Positions 1 through 8,330 of a stretch of DNA of 64,000 nt are shown here, in pieces. The position numbers and the translations under genes were made by a program. The notes under the pieces were generated by a model. That model did no database searches and had not been told where the DNA came from. It was given only the letters and a program-made list of their open reading frames with translations. Position 1 is the first letter of the stretch. Every line of letters begins with the position of its first letter. Source of the DNA: DYKG01 sp964596185 (GTDB taxonomy: Bacteria; Muiribacteriota; Ozemobacteria; Ozemobacterales; Ozemobacteraceae); the NCBI GenBank assembly GCA_964596185.1, contig CAZQUE010000013.1, positions 1 to 64,000 of the forward strand, written 5' to 3'.

Positions 1-517
1 TAACAACTTCGTTTTCAAACCTGATTTCCTCTGGTGGTCTGATTGAGCCTGGTTCTGGCGGTGCTTCAGTATACAGAGTAGTTATCTGATTGTCGCCCGA
101 ACTATGAACACCCTGCAAAAAAGAGTATTTTTCTGACCAGTAGATTTTTCCATCTATCTTGCTGAAAACCCTGAAATTGCCTTTGGCTTTCGCTTGATCT
201 GAAACTGGCACCGCCATTCTAAAGGTTTTTATAGTGCCCGGAACAATATTTTCCTGAGGTTTAAGAGCAAATTTGGCAGTTTTTCCGGCGTTTTCAATTT
301 CGATGCCAACCTCATATTTTCCGGCTTTGATGGCTTCATCGTTGGTATTGAGAACATGGGCAAGGACCAGGCTTTTCCCCGGGGCAAGCTTTCGGGTTGT
401 TGCCTGTGTCGGCAGTTTTTCGACGAAAAATCCGCGAATGACTGGCTCCGCCGACACTCCTGTCAGACTCAGCAGAAACAAAGGTAATATTCCTGCGGCT
501 CTAAATGTTTGCCTCAT
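1..517 (-). CDS. Secreted hypothetical protein, 3' end outside the window
   Basis: The open frame runs leftwards off the window edge, so only about 172 N-terminal residues are visible. The ATG at 517 has an AAGGAG ribosome binding site nine bases upstream. The first 22 or so residues are a signal peptide (positive start, hydrophobic core, then VSAEP as probable cleavage region). The rest reads as a beta-rich extracytoplasmic domain of the CARDB/Ig-like kind: phrases such as LVLAHVLNTNDE and KAGKYEVGIEIENAGK resemble proteins that describe contrasts between paired strands. No catalytic motif is seen. It is the last visible gene of the leftward block. Function is unknown; a periplasmic or surface role is inferred. 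Confidence 0.7.
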   Translation of the reverse strand, partial: MRQTFRAAGILPLFLLSLTGVSAEPVIRGFFVEKLPTQATTRKLAPGKSLVLAHVLNTNDEAIKAGKYEVGIEIENAGKTAKFALKPQENIVPGTIKTFRMAVPVSDQAKAKGNFRVFSKIDGKIYWSEKYSFLQGVHSSGDNQITTLYTEAPPEPGSIRPPEEIRFENEVV

Positions 518-625
518 TGTTTGAAATCTCCTTAATTGTCTTTTTTAGTCTCTGTGAACAATTATCGGCATGAGGCGAACAAGAACTTATCGCAAATAAA
601 AAAAAAGCGATCAATAAAGCAAAGT

Positions 626-1153
626 TTAGTTGCCAAGAAACATAGAGGCGGAATTGGCACCGCTGAAAAGATATGGCAAGCGGGGATCGCATTTCAGAGA
701 ACGGGCAAAAGGAAAGCCCGAAGAAACAGGTTTTTGTATGCTTTCAGTTTTTCTGATTGGCGCGTAAGGATTCTTTCCAGGGGTAAAAGGATTTTGTCGC
801 GGCTTCAAGGCAACCTGCAATAAATCTGTATTCAGTTCCGGCAGAGATTTGTCAAGATCCTGAATTGGATTTTGAGAACCAGTTTTTTGGGCAGGAACTA
901 TGCTGCCGGTTCTTTGAATCTGCCTGAGTAAAGTGCGCATTTCCGAGTTAACCTTTTTCTCTTCTTCGAGTTGTTTTCTCAAGCTTTGTAAATCATTTCC
1001 TTCAGCCGTAGCCGGAACAACCGAAACGATTTGCCCTGCAGTTCGTGTTCGCGAAGTCTGGCCGAGGTAGTTGAAAAGAATTATGACCGCAACAAGACAG
1101 TAGCCCCCGGCTATAATGAGATTTGAAGTCCTCTTGTCGGTTCTTTTTGCCAT
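626..1153 (-). CDS. Single-pass membrane protein with coiled coil, unknown function
   Basis: This 175-residue protein starts MAKRTDKR, has one transmembrane segment at about residues 12-28 (LIIAGGYCLVAVIILFNYL) and a short charged coiled coil at about 55-80 rich in Leu, Glu and Lys. The C-terminal third contains QNPFTPGKNPYAP, a Pro-rich motif reminiscent of the NPFxP segment of PilP and GspC proteins that contacts secretins. That resemblance is weak and the protein lacks a recognisable PilP core. It lies 62 bases downstream of ispF on the same strand and 108 bases upstream of the secreted protein. A link to the type IV pilus machinery elsewhere in the window is only a guess. Confidence 0.6.
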   Translation of the reverse strand: MAKRTDKRTSNLIIAGGYCLVAVIILFNYLGQTSRTRTAGQIVSVVPATAEGNDLQSLRKQLEEEKKVNSEMRTLLRQIQRTGSIVPAQKTGSQNPIQDLDKSLPELNTDLLQVALKPRQNPFTPGKNPYAPIRKTESIQKPVSSGFPFARSLKCDPRLPYLFSGANSASMFLGN

Positions 1154-1215
1154 TAAATTTTACCTGTCTGTAAAAATAACATATAAACCCGGACACCGAC
1201 AATAAAAGAAAAATT

Positions 1216-1695
1216 TCAGGGCTTAACCAGCAACACTATTGCCTGGCAACAAATCGCCCTTTGCTCACCGACGGCATCAAAGCCCTCATTGGTACCGGAT
1301 TTTACCGAAACACGATCGTCGCCAATTTTTAAGAGTCGGGCAATACTTGAGGTTATTCGATATCGATGCGGACTGATTTTGGGTTTTTCGGCATGAATAA
1401 TACAATCCACATTTGAAATCTGGTATCCCGCATTCTCGACCTTGCCGACCACTATTTCTGTCAACTTCGAAGAAGCAATGCCCTTATAGGCGTCGTCAGA
1501 ATCAGGGAAAAGGCGACCGATGTCTCCAAGAGCCAATGCACCTAATAGGGCATCCATTATTGCATGCAATAGAGCATCGGCATCTGAGTGACCGAGAAGT
1601 CCTTTTTCAAAGGGAATCTTTTCGCCACCCAGCCAAAGTTCGCGCCCTTCGACCAGCGCATGAATATCATGACCCAAACCCACTCTAATATCCAT
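1216..1695 (-). CDS. ispF: 2-C-methyl-D-erythritol 2,4-cyclodiphosphate synthase
   Basis: IspF converts CDP-methylerythritol 2-phosphate to the cyclodiphosphate with release of CMP, the fifth step of the MEP isoprenoid pathway in the cytoplasm. At 159 residues the length is normal. The metal ligands are visible: Asp10 and His12 in GLGHDIH, and His44 in the helix after HSDADALLH. The FPDSD loop (63-67) and the C-terminal VSVKSGTNEGFDAVGE nucleotide-binding segment are present; the last is slightly shorter than the usual LGFTGRGE form. The ATG begins one base after the dxr stop codon, so translation is probably coupled. It ends the MEP gene run in this operon. The family assignment is secure. 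Confidence 0.97.
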   Translation of the reverse strand: MDIRVGLGHDIHALVEGRELWLGGEKIPFEKGLLGHSDADALLHAIMDALLGALALGDIGRLFPDSDDAYKGIASSKLTEIVVGKVENAGYQISNVDCIIHAEKPKISPHRYRITSSIARLLKIGDDRVSVKSGTNEGFDAVGEQRAICCQAIVLLVKP

Positions 1696-1696
1696 A

Positions 1697-2851
1697 TCAG
1701 TTCAAACTTTCCAGAATTTCTTCTGCGTATTTTCTTGCTTCAAAATCTATCTGAAGAAGATGCTCTATAGATTTTGATGGTTCAAATGCAAATCGGCCCA
1801 TGGTTTTTTCAACAATTTCGGCAATTCTGGTAAAACCCGTTCTTTTTTGCAAAAAGCCCAAAACAGCTATCTCGTTAGCTGCATTGAGAACGCATGGCAT
1901 GATTCCGCCAGTTTTTCCGGCGTTAAAAGCCAGCGAGAGACAGGGAAACCTTTCATAAGCTGGCTTCTCAAAAGTCATACTGCCAACTTTAACCAGGTCC
2001 AGGGGCGAAACCGCCCTGCCCCAGCGTTGCGGATAGCTTAGTGCGTATTGAATCGGCAGTTTCATATCAGGCCAACCCAACTGGGCCAGCACTGAACCAT
2101 CAGTAAATTCTACCAGACTGTGAATTATCGACTGAGGGTGAACCACGACCTCGATCTGCTGATAATCGACATTAAACAGCCAATGAGCTTCGATAACCTC
2201 AAGCCCCTTGTTCATCAGTGTAGCAGAATCTATGGTGATTTTTCCGCCCATATTCCAGTTAGGATGTTTCAATGCCTGCTCAGGCGTTATATCAAGCATG
2301 TCTTCAACGGAATGATTGCGAAACGGCCCGCCAGAAGCCGTTATAATAAGTTTTGCAAGGAACTGGCCATCGGTGCCCATGGATTGGAAGATTGCAGAAT
2401 GCTCACTGTCAACAGGAATCAACGCAATCTTTTTTTGGGCGACGGCTCTGGTAACCAATTCTCCAGCAACAACTAGAGTTTCCTTATTGGCCAGACATAT
2501 ATCCATTCCAGCTTCAATAGCTCGCATAACTGGCTTCAGCCCCGCTGCCCCGACGATTGCAGCAATGAGGGTGTTGGCTTGAGAATAGCATGCAGCCTCT
2601 TCTACCGCCGCCTGGCCAGCTCCGACTTTTATTCCGATGGGCACAAGGGCCTGCTTAACATTCTGGAAAGCAGATTCATCTGCTATAGCAACGAATTCGG
2701 GCTTGAATTCAATGGCCTGCTCAACGAGTTTCTGCCAGTTTTTTCCCGCGCTAATAGAAACCAATTTGATTTTATCGGGATTATTACGGATTATTTCAAG
2801 ACTGTTACAGCCAATCGAACCGGTAGAGCCTGCCAGAGCAACTTTTTTCAT
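1697..2851 (-). CDS. dxr: 1-deoxy-D-xylulose 5-phosphate reductoisomerase
   Basis: Dxr catalyses the NADPH-dependent rearrangement and reduction of DXP to methylerythritol 4-phosphate, the committed step of the MEP pathway. The 384-residue protein shows the N-terminal NADPH motif GSTGSIG (about residues 8-14), NKETLVVAGE, the metal- and substrate-binding PVDSEHSAIFQ, the flexible-loop region HPNWNMGGKITIDSATLMNK, and HPQSIIHSLVEF in the C-terminal half. Length and motif order are typical. It sits one base after ispE's start region and one base before ispF, in a tight leftward operon. It would be the fosmidomycin target if the pathway is expressed. Confidence 0.98.
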   Translation of the reverse strand: MKKVALAGSTGSIGCNSLEIIRNNPDKIKLVSISAGKNWQKLVEQAIEFKPEFVAIADESAFQNVKQALVPIGIKVGAGQAAVEEAACYSQANTLIAAIVGAAGLKPVMRAIEAGMDICLANKETLVVAGELVTRAVAQKKIALIPVDSEHSAIFQSMGTDGQFLAKLIITASGGPFRNHSVEDMLDITPEQALKHPNWNMGGKITIDSATLMNKGLEVIEAHWLFNVDYQQIEVVVHPQSIIHSLVEFTDGSVLAQLGWPDMKLPIQYALSYPQRWGRAVSPLDLVKVGSMTFEKPAYERFPCLSLAFNAGKTGGIMPCVLNAANEIAVLGFLQKRTGFTRIAEIVEKTMGRFAFEPSKSIEHLLQIDFEARKYAEEILESLN

Positions 2852-2852
2852 G

Positions 2853-3728
2853 TCAGTTCTTTCTGATTATATGTTCGACAAAAACTTCTACGGCCTGACC
2901 ATGCAGGTTCTTTACCGCACGCATGGCGCATTTGCGATCCGGGAAAAGGCCAAAGACCGACGGGCCACTGCCAGACATAAGAACAACCCCTTCGCCAGAA
3001 GCCGACAAAAGCTGTTTGATCATTTCAACCTCAGGGTGGCGGTGCAGGGTGACAGATTCAAGATCGTTAAAAACGATTTTTCGCAAAGCGTCGAGATCAC
3101 GGCGACGATAGGCTTCGAGAATTCCGGTAAAAGCCTCGGCCTTCGCTGGGTTGTTGCCCGGAATATAGTTTTCATAAGCCCATTTTGTCGAGACTTTAAC
3201 CCCTGTCGGCACGGCAATGACAACAGCTAGAGGGGGTCTGGGTGGCTCAAAAAATTTCAACTGTTCGCCGCGCCCTTCAGCCAATGCAAGTCCACCATGC
3301 ATGACGAAAGGAATATCGGAACCAAGACTGGAAGAAATCGTCATCAGGTCAGGTAAAGTAACAGGTTTGTCATACATCCTGGCCAGTCCGGTGAAAACTG
3401 CCGCGGCATCGGTACTACCCCCTGCCAAACCGGCTGCAACTGGTATTTTTTTATCAATATTTATTGCCAGGCAGGGTTCAATGCCGAACTTTTCCAGAAA
3501 AACCGTTGCAGCACGATGAACAAGATTTGTTGAATCCAGTGGGACATCAGGATGTTCGCAGAAAATGTGAATACCTGACTCGCTGATTTCTTTCAGTGTG
3601 ATTGTGTCGGAAAGTGAGATGGTCTGCATGATACTCGCCAGCTCATGATAACCATCTTGTCGTTTGTGTTTTACCCAGAGCCCGATATTGATTTTTGCCG
3701 GAGCCGAAACAATAAGTGTCTTTTTCAT
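2853..3728 (-). CDS. ispE: 4-diphosphocytidyl-2-C-methyl-D-erythritol kinase
   Basis: IspE is the GHMP-family kinase that phosphorylates the 2-hydroxyl of CDP-methylerythritol. The 291-residue sequence begins with the family signature APAKINIGLWVKHKRQDGYH. It carries the ATP-binding glycine loop PVAAGLAGGSTDAAAVF at about residues 95-110 with its catalytic Asp, the segment LGSDIPFVMHGG, and the C-terminal GHMP motif MSGSGPSVFGLF. Length is typical. It is separated from dxr by one base and follows ispD by 18 bases, so it belongs to the same transcript. Confidence 0.97.
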   Translation of the reverse strand: MKKTLIVSAPAKINIGLWVKHKRQDGYHELASIMQTISLSDTITLKEISESGIHIFCEHPDVPLDSTNLVHRAATVFLEKFGIEPCLAINIDKKIPVAAGLAGGSTDAAAVFTGLARMYDKPVTLPDLMTISSSLGSDIPFVMHGGLALAEGRGEQLKFFEPPRPPLAVVIAVPTGVKVSTKWAYENYIPGNNPAKAEAFTGILEAYRRRDLDALRKIVFNDLESVTLHRHPEVEMIKQLLSASGEGVVLMSGSGPSVFGLFPDRKCAMRAVKNLHGQAVEVFVEHIIRKN

Positions 3729-3746
3729 AATTTAACCAAAGCTGCT

Positions 3747-4430
3747 TTATAGAAGAGCTTCAAGCAGATTTAGATCTTCGGGTCTGGTAACTTTTGAATT
3801 AAGCTCCGAGCCATCGACAAGAAAAATCTTATCGCCCAGCTCACGAACAAGGCCGGCATCATCAGTGGCGACAATGCCATTGCGACTGGCATTTTCAAGA
3901 GCCATACGCATTTTACTCAGACGAAAAATCTGCGGAGTCTGAATACGGAAAATTTTGCTTCGATCAAGGTTTTCAACAACCTTTCCATCGGCAACTCTCA
4001 CCAATGTGTCGGTTGAAGGTATTGCGCAAACGGCATTGCCCAGTTTCCGGGCACTTTCAAGAGCCTGACTTACCAATTCAGGAGTAATGCCAGGTCTGGC
4101 TCCGTCATGGATAATCAGCCAGCCATCGTCATCTTTAACGGCGTTGATTCCTGCAGCAACCGATTCTTGCCTGGTATTTCCACCGGCGACGATAGCAAAA
4201 GGCTTTTCCGGATCGAAACTGATCAATTTATCCCGGCCCTCATCAACCCAATCCTGAGGCAGAACCAGGACAATCTTGTCAACGCCCGGAGTCTGCTCAA
4301 AACATTCCAGACTCCATTGTACGACCGGCTTTCCTTTCAAAGAGAGAAACTGCTTTGGAACTCCAGCGTTCATTCGAGTTCCAAGCCCTCCGGCAACTAT
4401 CAGCGCGGTAACCGAACCTCGGTTTGGCAT
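3747..4430 (-). CDS. ispD: 2-C-methyl-D-erythritol 4-phosphate cytidylyltransferase
   Basis: IspD transfers CMP from CTP to methylerythritol 4-phosphate. The 227-residue protein has the nucleotidyltransferase N-terminus ALIVAGGLGTRMNAGVPKQF, with the CTP-binding glycine loop and the catalytic Arg/Lys pair. It also has HDGARPGITPELV in the middle, PSTDTLVRV, QTPQIFRLSKM, TDDAGLVRELG and the closing NSKVTRPEDLNLLEALL (usual form NIKITTPEDL). It is a free-standing IspD, not an IspDF fusion; ispF lies three genes downstream. The start lies 15 bases after the ispA stop. Confidence 0.97.
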   Translation of the reverse strand: MPNRGSVTALIVAGGLGTRMNAGVPKQFLSLKGKPVVQWSLECFEQTPGVDKIVLVLPQDWVDEGRDKLISFDPEKPFAIVAGGNTRQESVAAGINAVKDDDGWLIIHDGARPGITPELVSQALESARKLGNAVCAIPSTDTLVRVADGKVVENLDRSKIFRIQTPQIFRLSKMRMALENASRNGIVATDDAGLVRELGDKIFLVDGSELNSKVTRPEDLNLLEALL

Positions 4431-4445
4431 TTTCGTCCTCCAGAA

Positions 4446-5339
4446 TCAGTTCCTACGAGAATAAATAAAATCAGCCATTTGTGCAAGCAAAGTATTGTCA
4501 GCGCTGAAACTTTTCAGGCAATCAAGAGCCTGAGCATGAGTTGAAGCAGCCAGGCTTCTGGTTTTTTCAAGACCAAGAATCGAGGGGTAAGTCGCTTTCC
4601 CCTTTTTCTCATCACTGCCAGGGGCTTTTCCCAGCTCTTTCAGATCACCCTCCACATCGAGAAGGTCGTCAACAATCTGAAAAAGAAGTCCAATCTTTTT
4701 TGAATATTGCTGCAAAGCTTTGATATCCGATTCTGCAGCATCACATAGCATGGCAGCCCCAATAATCGGAGCGGACAAAAGAGCGCCGGTTTTCAGCAGA
4801 TGAATGGTTTCAAGCTGGCCAATGCTGATTTTTTGGTTTTCAGCTTCGATATCGAGAACCTGGCCACCAATCATTCCATTTTCACCGGCAGCTTCGGCTA
4901 CCAGAGCAATCAATTTCACCACCTTATCGGGTGCGACTTTTTCTTCGACTAGTTTGGCCAGCCACGCGAAGGCAGTGGTTAAAAGGTTGTCGCCAGCCAG
5001 AATAGCAATAGCCTCACCATATACCTTGTGGTTGGTGGGCTTGCCGCGGCGAAAGTCATCGTTATCCATGGCCGGCAGATCATCATGAATAAGAGAATAT
5101 GCATGAATAAGCTCAATTGCGCAGGCAAACCGCATAATCGCTGGACTTGTTTCATGTTGAAAACATTCCCCAACTATCTGTGCCAGCGAGGCACGGATTC
5201 TTTTTCCGCCTGCAAGGGTCGAGTAGCGACATGATTCAGGCAACCTGCCACAACCGGAATGGGGCAGCCAAAGCTCCAGAGCCTCTTCGGCTCTTTGAGC
5301 ATAAACACTCAAACGCTGTTTGAATTCTTTAGTCGACAT
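4446..5339 (-). CDS. ispA: Short-chain polyprenyl (farnesyl) diphosphate synthase
   Basis: This 297-residue trans-prenyltransferase condenses DMAPP/GPP with IPP, most likely to farnesyl diphosphate. GGKRIR (about 44-49) binds IPP. The first aspartate-rich motif is DDLPAMD (Asp86, Asp87, Asp92) and the second is QIVDDLLDVEG near residue 230. The PAM insertion in the first motif is typical of bacterial FPP synthases, while exact chain length cannot be read from sequence alone. It lies between xseB and ispD. The xseA-xseB-ispA order is widely conserved in bacteria, where dxs usually follows; here ispD follows instead. Confidence 0.95.
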   Translation of the reverse strand: MSTKEFKQRLSVYAQRAEEALELWLPHSGCGRLPESCRYSTLAGGKRIRASLAQIVGECFQHETSPAIMRFACAIELIHAYSLIHDDLPAMDNDDFRRGKPTNHKVYGEAIAILAGDNLLTTAFAWLAKLVEEKVAPDKVVKLIALVAEAAGENGMIGGQVLDIEAENQKISIGQLETIHLLKTGALLSAPIIGAAMLCDAAESDIKALQQYSKKIGLLFQIVDDLLDVEGDLKELGKAPGSDEKKGKATYPSILGLEKTRSLAASTHAQALDCLKSFSADNTLLAQMADFIYSRRN

Positions 5340-5348
5340 TTACCGGAA

Positions 5349-5639
5349 TCACCGACCGTCTTTTTCTGGATCGAAAGGTTCTTCACTGCCAGTTTCGGCG
5401 TCACCCAGCAATTGCAGCATCTTTTCTTCGGTAGAGTCGAGAATTTTACTGCATTTCTTGCTAAGAATGGTTCCAAGCTCATAAAGTTTTCCACCCATTT
5501 CGAGAGGAGTTCCTTCCTGTTCCAGGGCTGCAACAGTTCGTTCCAGGAGTTCCATGGCCTCTTCGTAAGAATACCTGGCAATTTCTTCAGGGGTAATTGC
5601 CAGAAGCTCATTAATTTCATCTATTTTAATCTTTGGCAT
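5349..5639 (-). CDS. xseB: Exodeoxyribonuclease VII small subunit
   Basis: XseB binds several-to-one to XseA to form exonuclease VII, which degrades single-stranded DNA to acid-soluble oligonucleotides. The conserved core SYEEAMELLERTVAALEQE followed by TPLEMGGKLYELG and a second helix ending STEEKM is intact. At 96 residues it is longer than the usual 70-80, with about 20 extra N-terminal residues and an acidic tail. The start lies 14 bases inside the end of xseA, so it is translationally coupled. ispA begins nine bases after its stop. Confidence 0.92.
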   Translation of the reverse strand: MPKIKIDEINELLAITPEEIARYSYEEAMELLERTVAALEQEGTPLEMGGKLYELGTILSKKCSKILDSTEEKMLQLLGDAETGSEEPFDPEKDGR

Positions 5640-6876
5640 CGAATGCCTCCTTTACAATTTGCTCGATAACTGCCGACGCCTTGCCGTCTTTGAATTGCAA
5701 AACCAGGCTTTGGCCTTTCTTAATTTTTTTAACTGAGGTTACTACCCCCCCCTTTGCATCAGTTGCCATTAGATAGCCTCTCTTAAGCAGCAAATAGGGG
5801 TTGATTGCAGCCAAAGAAGCCGAAAGAAGGGCAAAGCGATGTCTGGCCACACCAACAAAAAATTTGCAGGCTGATTCGAGCTCCCGGCAGAGATTCATAA
5901 CGCGAATGCGTCTTTCGGCCACGAATAAGGAGGGATTAACCAGAAATCTGCACTCGGCAGAACGGCGATAGCGCTGTTGAGCCAAGGCGAGCTTCATTTT
6001 TGCCAGACTGGACAAACGGGCAGACTGGCGCGAGATTAGCTGCAGCAGCTCGCCCTTAACCGGCACCACAAGTTCTCCTGCGACAGAAGGGGTTGCCGCC
6101 CGGCGGTCAGCTACCAGATCGGCAATGGTTGTATCGGTTTCATGGCCAATTGCAGAAACAATCGGCTTGGTCGATGCACTTATTGCACGGGCCACAACTT
6201 CTTCGTTGAAAGGCCAAAGATCTTCGAGACTTCCACCACCGCGAGCAACGATAATTACATCGACTCTTGAATCTCGTTCAAGACGCTTAATGCCGGCCAC
6301 AATTTCTGCAGCCGCCCCATCCCCCTGTACTTTTGCCGGAACCAGATAAATCGGCATGTTAACGAAACGTCGCCGAATAACCCGAAAAATGTCTTTGATG
6401 ACCGCGCCAGTCGATGAAGTTACCACTCCGACCCCCTTGGGGATAAATGGGAGAGGAAGCTTCCTTTCGGCATCGAACAATCCTTCGGCCTGCAGCTTTT
6501 TTTTCAGTTTCTCATAGGCCTCATAAAGTGCGCCAATGCCGGCCGGACGAAGATCAGATACAATTATCTGGTATTCACCCCGTGGCGGATAAACGGAAAT
6601 GGAACCAAAAATCATCACCAGATCGCCATTCTTGAAATCACTTGAAATACGCCGACGATTTCCGGCCCAAAGCGCTGCCTTGATGACAGCCTTTTCATCT
6701 TTTAAAGTAAAGTAGCAGTGGCCAGAAGCAGCCTTTACCAGATTAGAAATTTCTCCTTGAATCCAGACAGATGAAAGGAGGGTATCCCTTTCGAGGATAC
6801 CCTTGAGATGCAGAGTAAGGTCATTTACGCTCAAGACCTTTGCCGGAAAAGGTATTTCTGGCTTGAAAAGGTTCAT
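5626..6876 (-). CDS. xseA: Exodeoxyribonuclease VII large subunit
   Basis: XseA is the catalytic subunit of exonuclease VII. Residues about 15-110 form the N-terminal OB fold (SVNDLTLHLKGIL, VWIQGEISNLVKAASGHCYF). The catalytic domain follows with GVVTSSTGAVIKDI, VARGGGSLEDLWPFNEE and the family signature SAIGHETDTTIADLVADRRA, which holds the Asp/His residues required for cleavage. The C-terminal part is helical and carries the basic segment NPYLLLKRGYLMA. At 416 residues it is in the normal range. The start is two bases from the accC stop. Confidence 0.97.
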   Translation of the reverse strand: MNLFKPEIPFPAKVLSVNDLTLHLKGILERDTLLSSVWIQGEISNLVKAASGHCYFTLKDEKAVIKAALWAGNRRRISSDFKNGDLVMIFGSISVYPPRGEYQIIVSDLRPAGIGALYEAYEKLKKKLQAEGLFDAERKLPLPFIPKGVGVVTSSTGAVIKDIFRVIRRRFVNMPIYLVPAKVQGDGAAAEIVAGIKRLERDSRVDVIIVARGGGSLEDLWPFNEEVVARAISASTKPIVSAIGHETDTTIADLVADRRAATPSVAGELVVPVKGELLQLISRQSARLSSLAKMKLALAQQRYRRSAECRFLVNPSLFVAERRIRVMNLCRELESACKFFVGVARHRFALLSASLAAINPYLLLKRGYLMATDAKGGVVTSVKKIKKGQSLVLQFKDGKASAVIEQIVKEAFDAKD

Positions 6877-6878
6877 TA

Positions 6879-8282
6879 TCAGACGCCCGCCGCTTTCTCC
6901 TGTTCGATAACCGGTCGATTTTCATTTATCTCATTGATAAATTGCTCGAAGTTGCGGTCGACGAAGCTGGTAGAAAAATTCCCTGAACGAAAGTCGGGGT
7001 GCTTCATAACGTGAATATGAAATGGAATAGTAGTTTCAATACCTTTGATTTCATATTCTTTTAGTGCGGCACTCATTCGATCGAGAGCTTCATGACGATT
7101 TCGGCCCCAGACAATGAGCTTGGCAACCATTGAATCATAATTGGAGCTGACAACGTAATTTTCGTAAACGGCTGAATCGACTCTTACCCATGGTCCGCCA
7201 GGCACAAGATATTTTTCTATCTTTCCCGGACATGGAATAAAGGACATCGACGGATCTTCAGCATTGATTCGACACTCAACCGCCCAACCATTTGGCTCAA
7301 CCAGGTCGCCTTCAATGGGAAGATGCTCTCCTGCGGCCACCCGGAGTTGCAGTTCGACAAGATCATAGTTGCATACCATTTCCGTCACCGGATGTTCCAC
7401 CTGAAGTCGGGTGTTCATTTCCATGAAGAAAAAGTTTCCGTCACTATCGAGCAGGAATTCAATTGTTCCGGCATTTCGATAGTTAATGGCTTTTGCTGCC
7501 TTAATCGCGGTTTCTGCCATTTTTGCTCTTATTTCCGGGGTAACAGCCGGAGAGGGAGATTCTTCGATAAGCTTTTGATGGCGCCTTTGAATCGAACATT
7601 CTCTTTCGCCCAGTGCGACCACTTTTCCGAACTGATCGGCAATGATCTGCACTTCTACATGGCGCGGATTTTTCATGTATTTTTCAACGTATACACGCCC
7701 ATCACCAAATGAGCCCTGAGCCTCGCCCTGAGCCATTTCACACAGTCGCGAAAAGTCTTCTTCTTTTTCTACGAGACGCATGCCCTTACCACCGCCACCG
7801 GAGGTCGCTTTGATCAGAACCGGGTAGCCGATTTCACGGGCAATTTTCAGGCCTTCTTCAACGTTTTCGATACTGCTTTGGGAGCCGGGCATAACTGGAA
7901 CGTTTGTCCTGATCATAAGTTCGCGGGCAACTGACTTCTGGCCCATGCGCTCGATGGCACGATGGTCGGGGCCAATGAAAACAAAGCCACATTTTTCAGC
8001 AACTTCAGCAAAATTTGGATTTTCTGAAAGAAATCCATAGCCGGGATGAATGGCTTCACAATTGGTGGCATGGGCCACCGACAGAAGATTGGGAATATTT
8101 AGGTAAGAGAGGTCGGGGCGTGCCGGACCAATACAATAGGCCTCATCGGCAAGTTTTACATGCAAAGCATTCTGATCGGCTTCGGAAAAAACCGCAACAG
8201 TTGCAATGCCCATGCGTTTACAGGTTCTGATTATTCTGACGGCGATTTCGCCACGATTAGCTACAAGAATTTTTGAAAACAT
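6879..8282 (-). CDS. accC: Acetyl-CoA carboxylase biotin carboxylase subunit
   Basis: AccC carboxylates biotin on its carrier protein using ATP and bicarbonate. The sequence has the N-terminal domain FSKILVANRGEIAVRI, the ATP-grasp glycine loop KATSGGGGKGMR, the Glu-rich metal site FFMEMNTRLQVEHPVTEM, and NAEDPSMSFIPCPGKI in the C-terminal domain. At about 467 residues it is slightly longer than the usual 445-450 because of the C-terminal tail. I start it at the ATG at 8282, because GGAG lies six bases upstream of it; a TTG one codon earlier would leave only three bases. It lies 48 bases downstream of an accB homologue that lacks the biotinyl lysine, so its true carrier must be encoded elsewhere. 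Confidence 0.96.
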   Translation of the reverse strand: MFSKILVANRGEIAVRIIRTCKRMGIATVAVFSEADQNALHVKLADEAYCIGPARPDLSYLNIPNLLSVAHATNCEAIHPGYGFLSENPNFAEVAEKCGFVFIGPDHRAIERMGQKSVARELMIRTNVPVMPGSQSSIENVEEGLKIAREIGYPVLIKATSGGGGKGMRLVEKEEDFSRLCEMAQGEAQGSFGDGRVYVEKYMKNPRHVEVQIIADQFGKVVALGERECSIQRRHQKLIEESPSPAVTPEIRAKMAETAIKAAKAINYRNAGTIEFLLDSDGNFFFMEMNTRLQVEHPVTEMVCNYDLVELQLRVAAGEHLPIEGDLVEPNGWAVECRINAEDPSMSFIPCPGKIEKYLVPGGPWVRVDSAVYENYVVSSNYDSMVAKLIVWGRNRHEALDRMSAALKEYEIKGIETTIPFHIHVMKHPDFRSGNFSTSFVDRNFEQFINEINENRPVIEQEKAAGV

Positions 8283-8330
8283 CAATTTCTCCGCTTTTTG
8301 GATTTTCCACCTGCAGGACTAAGTATTTCT

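Noticed and set aside
2637..3230. Plus-strand frame of 197 codons across dxr and ispE
   Set aside because: It spans the junction of two certain genes on the other strand and has no recognisable domain.
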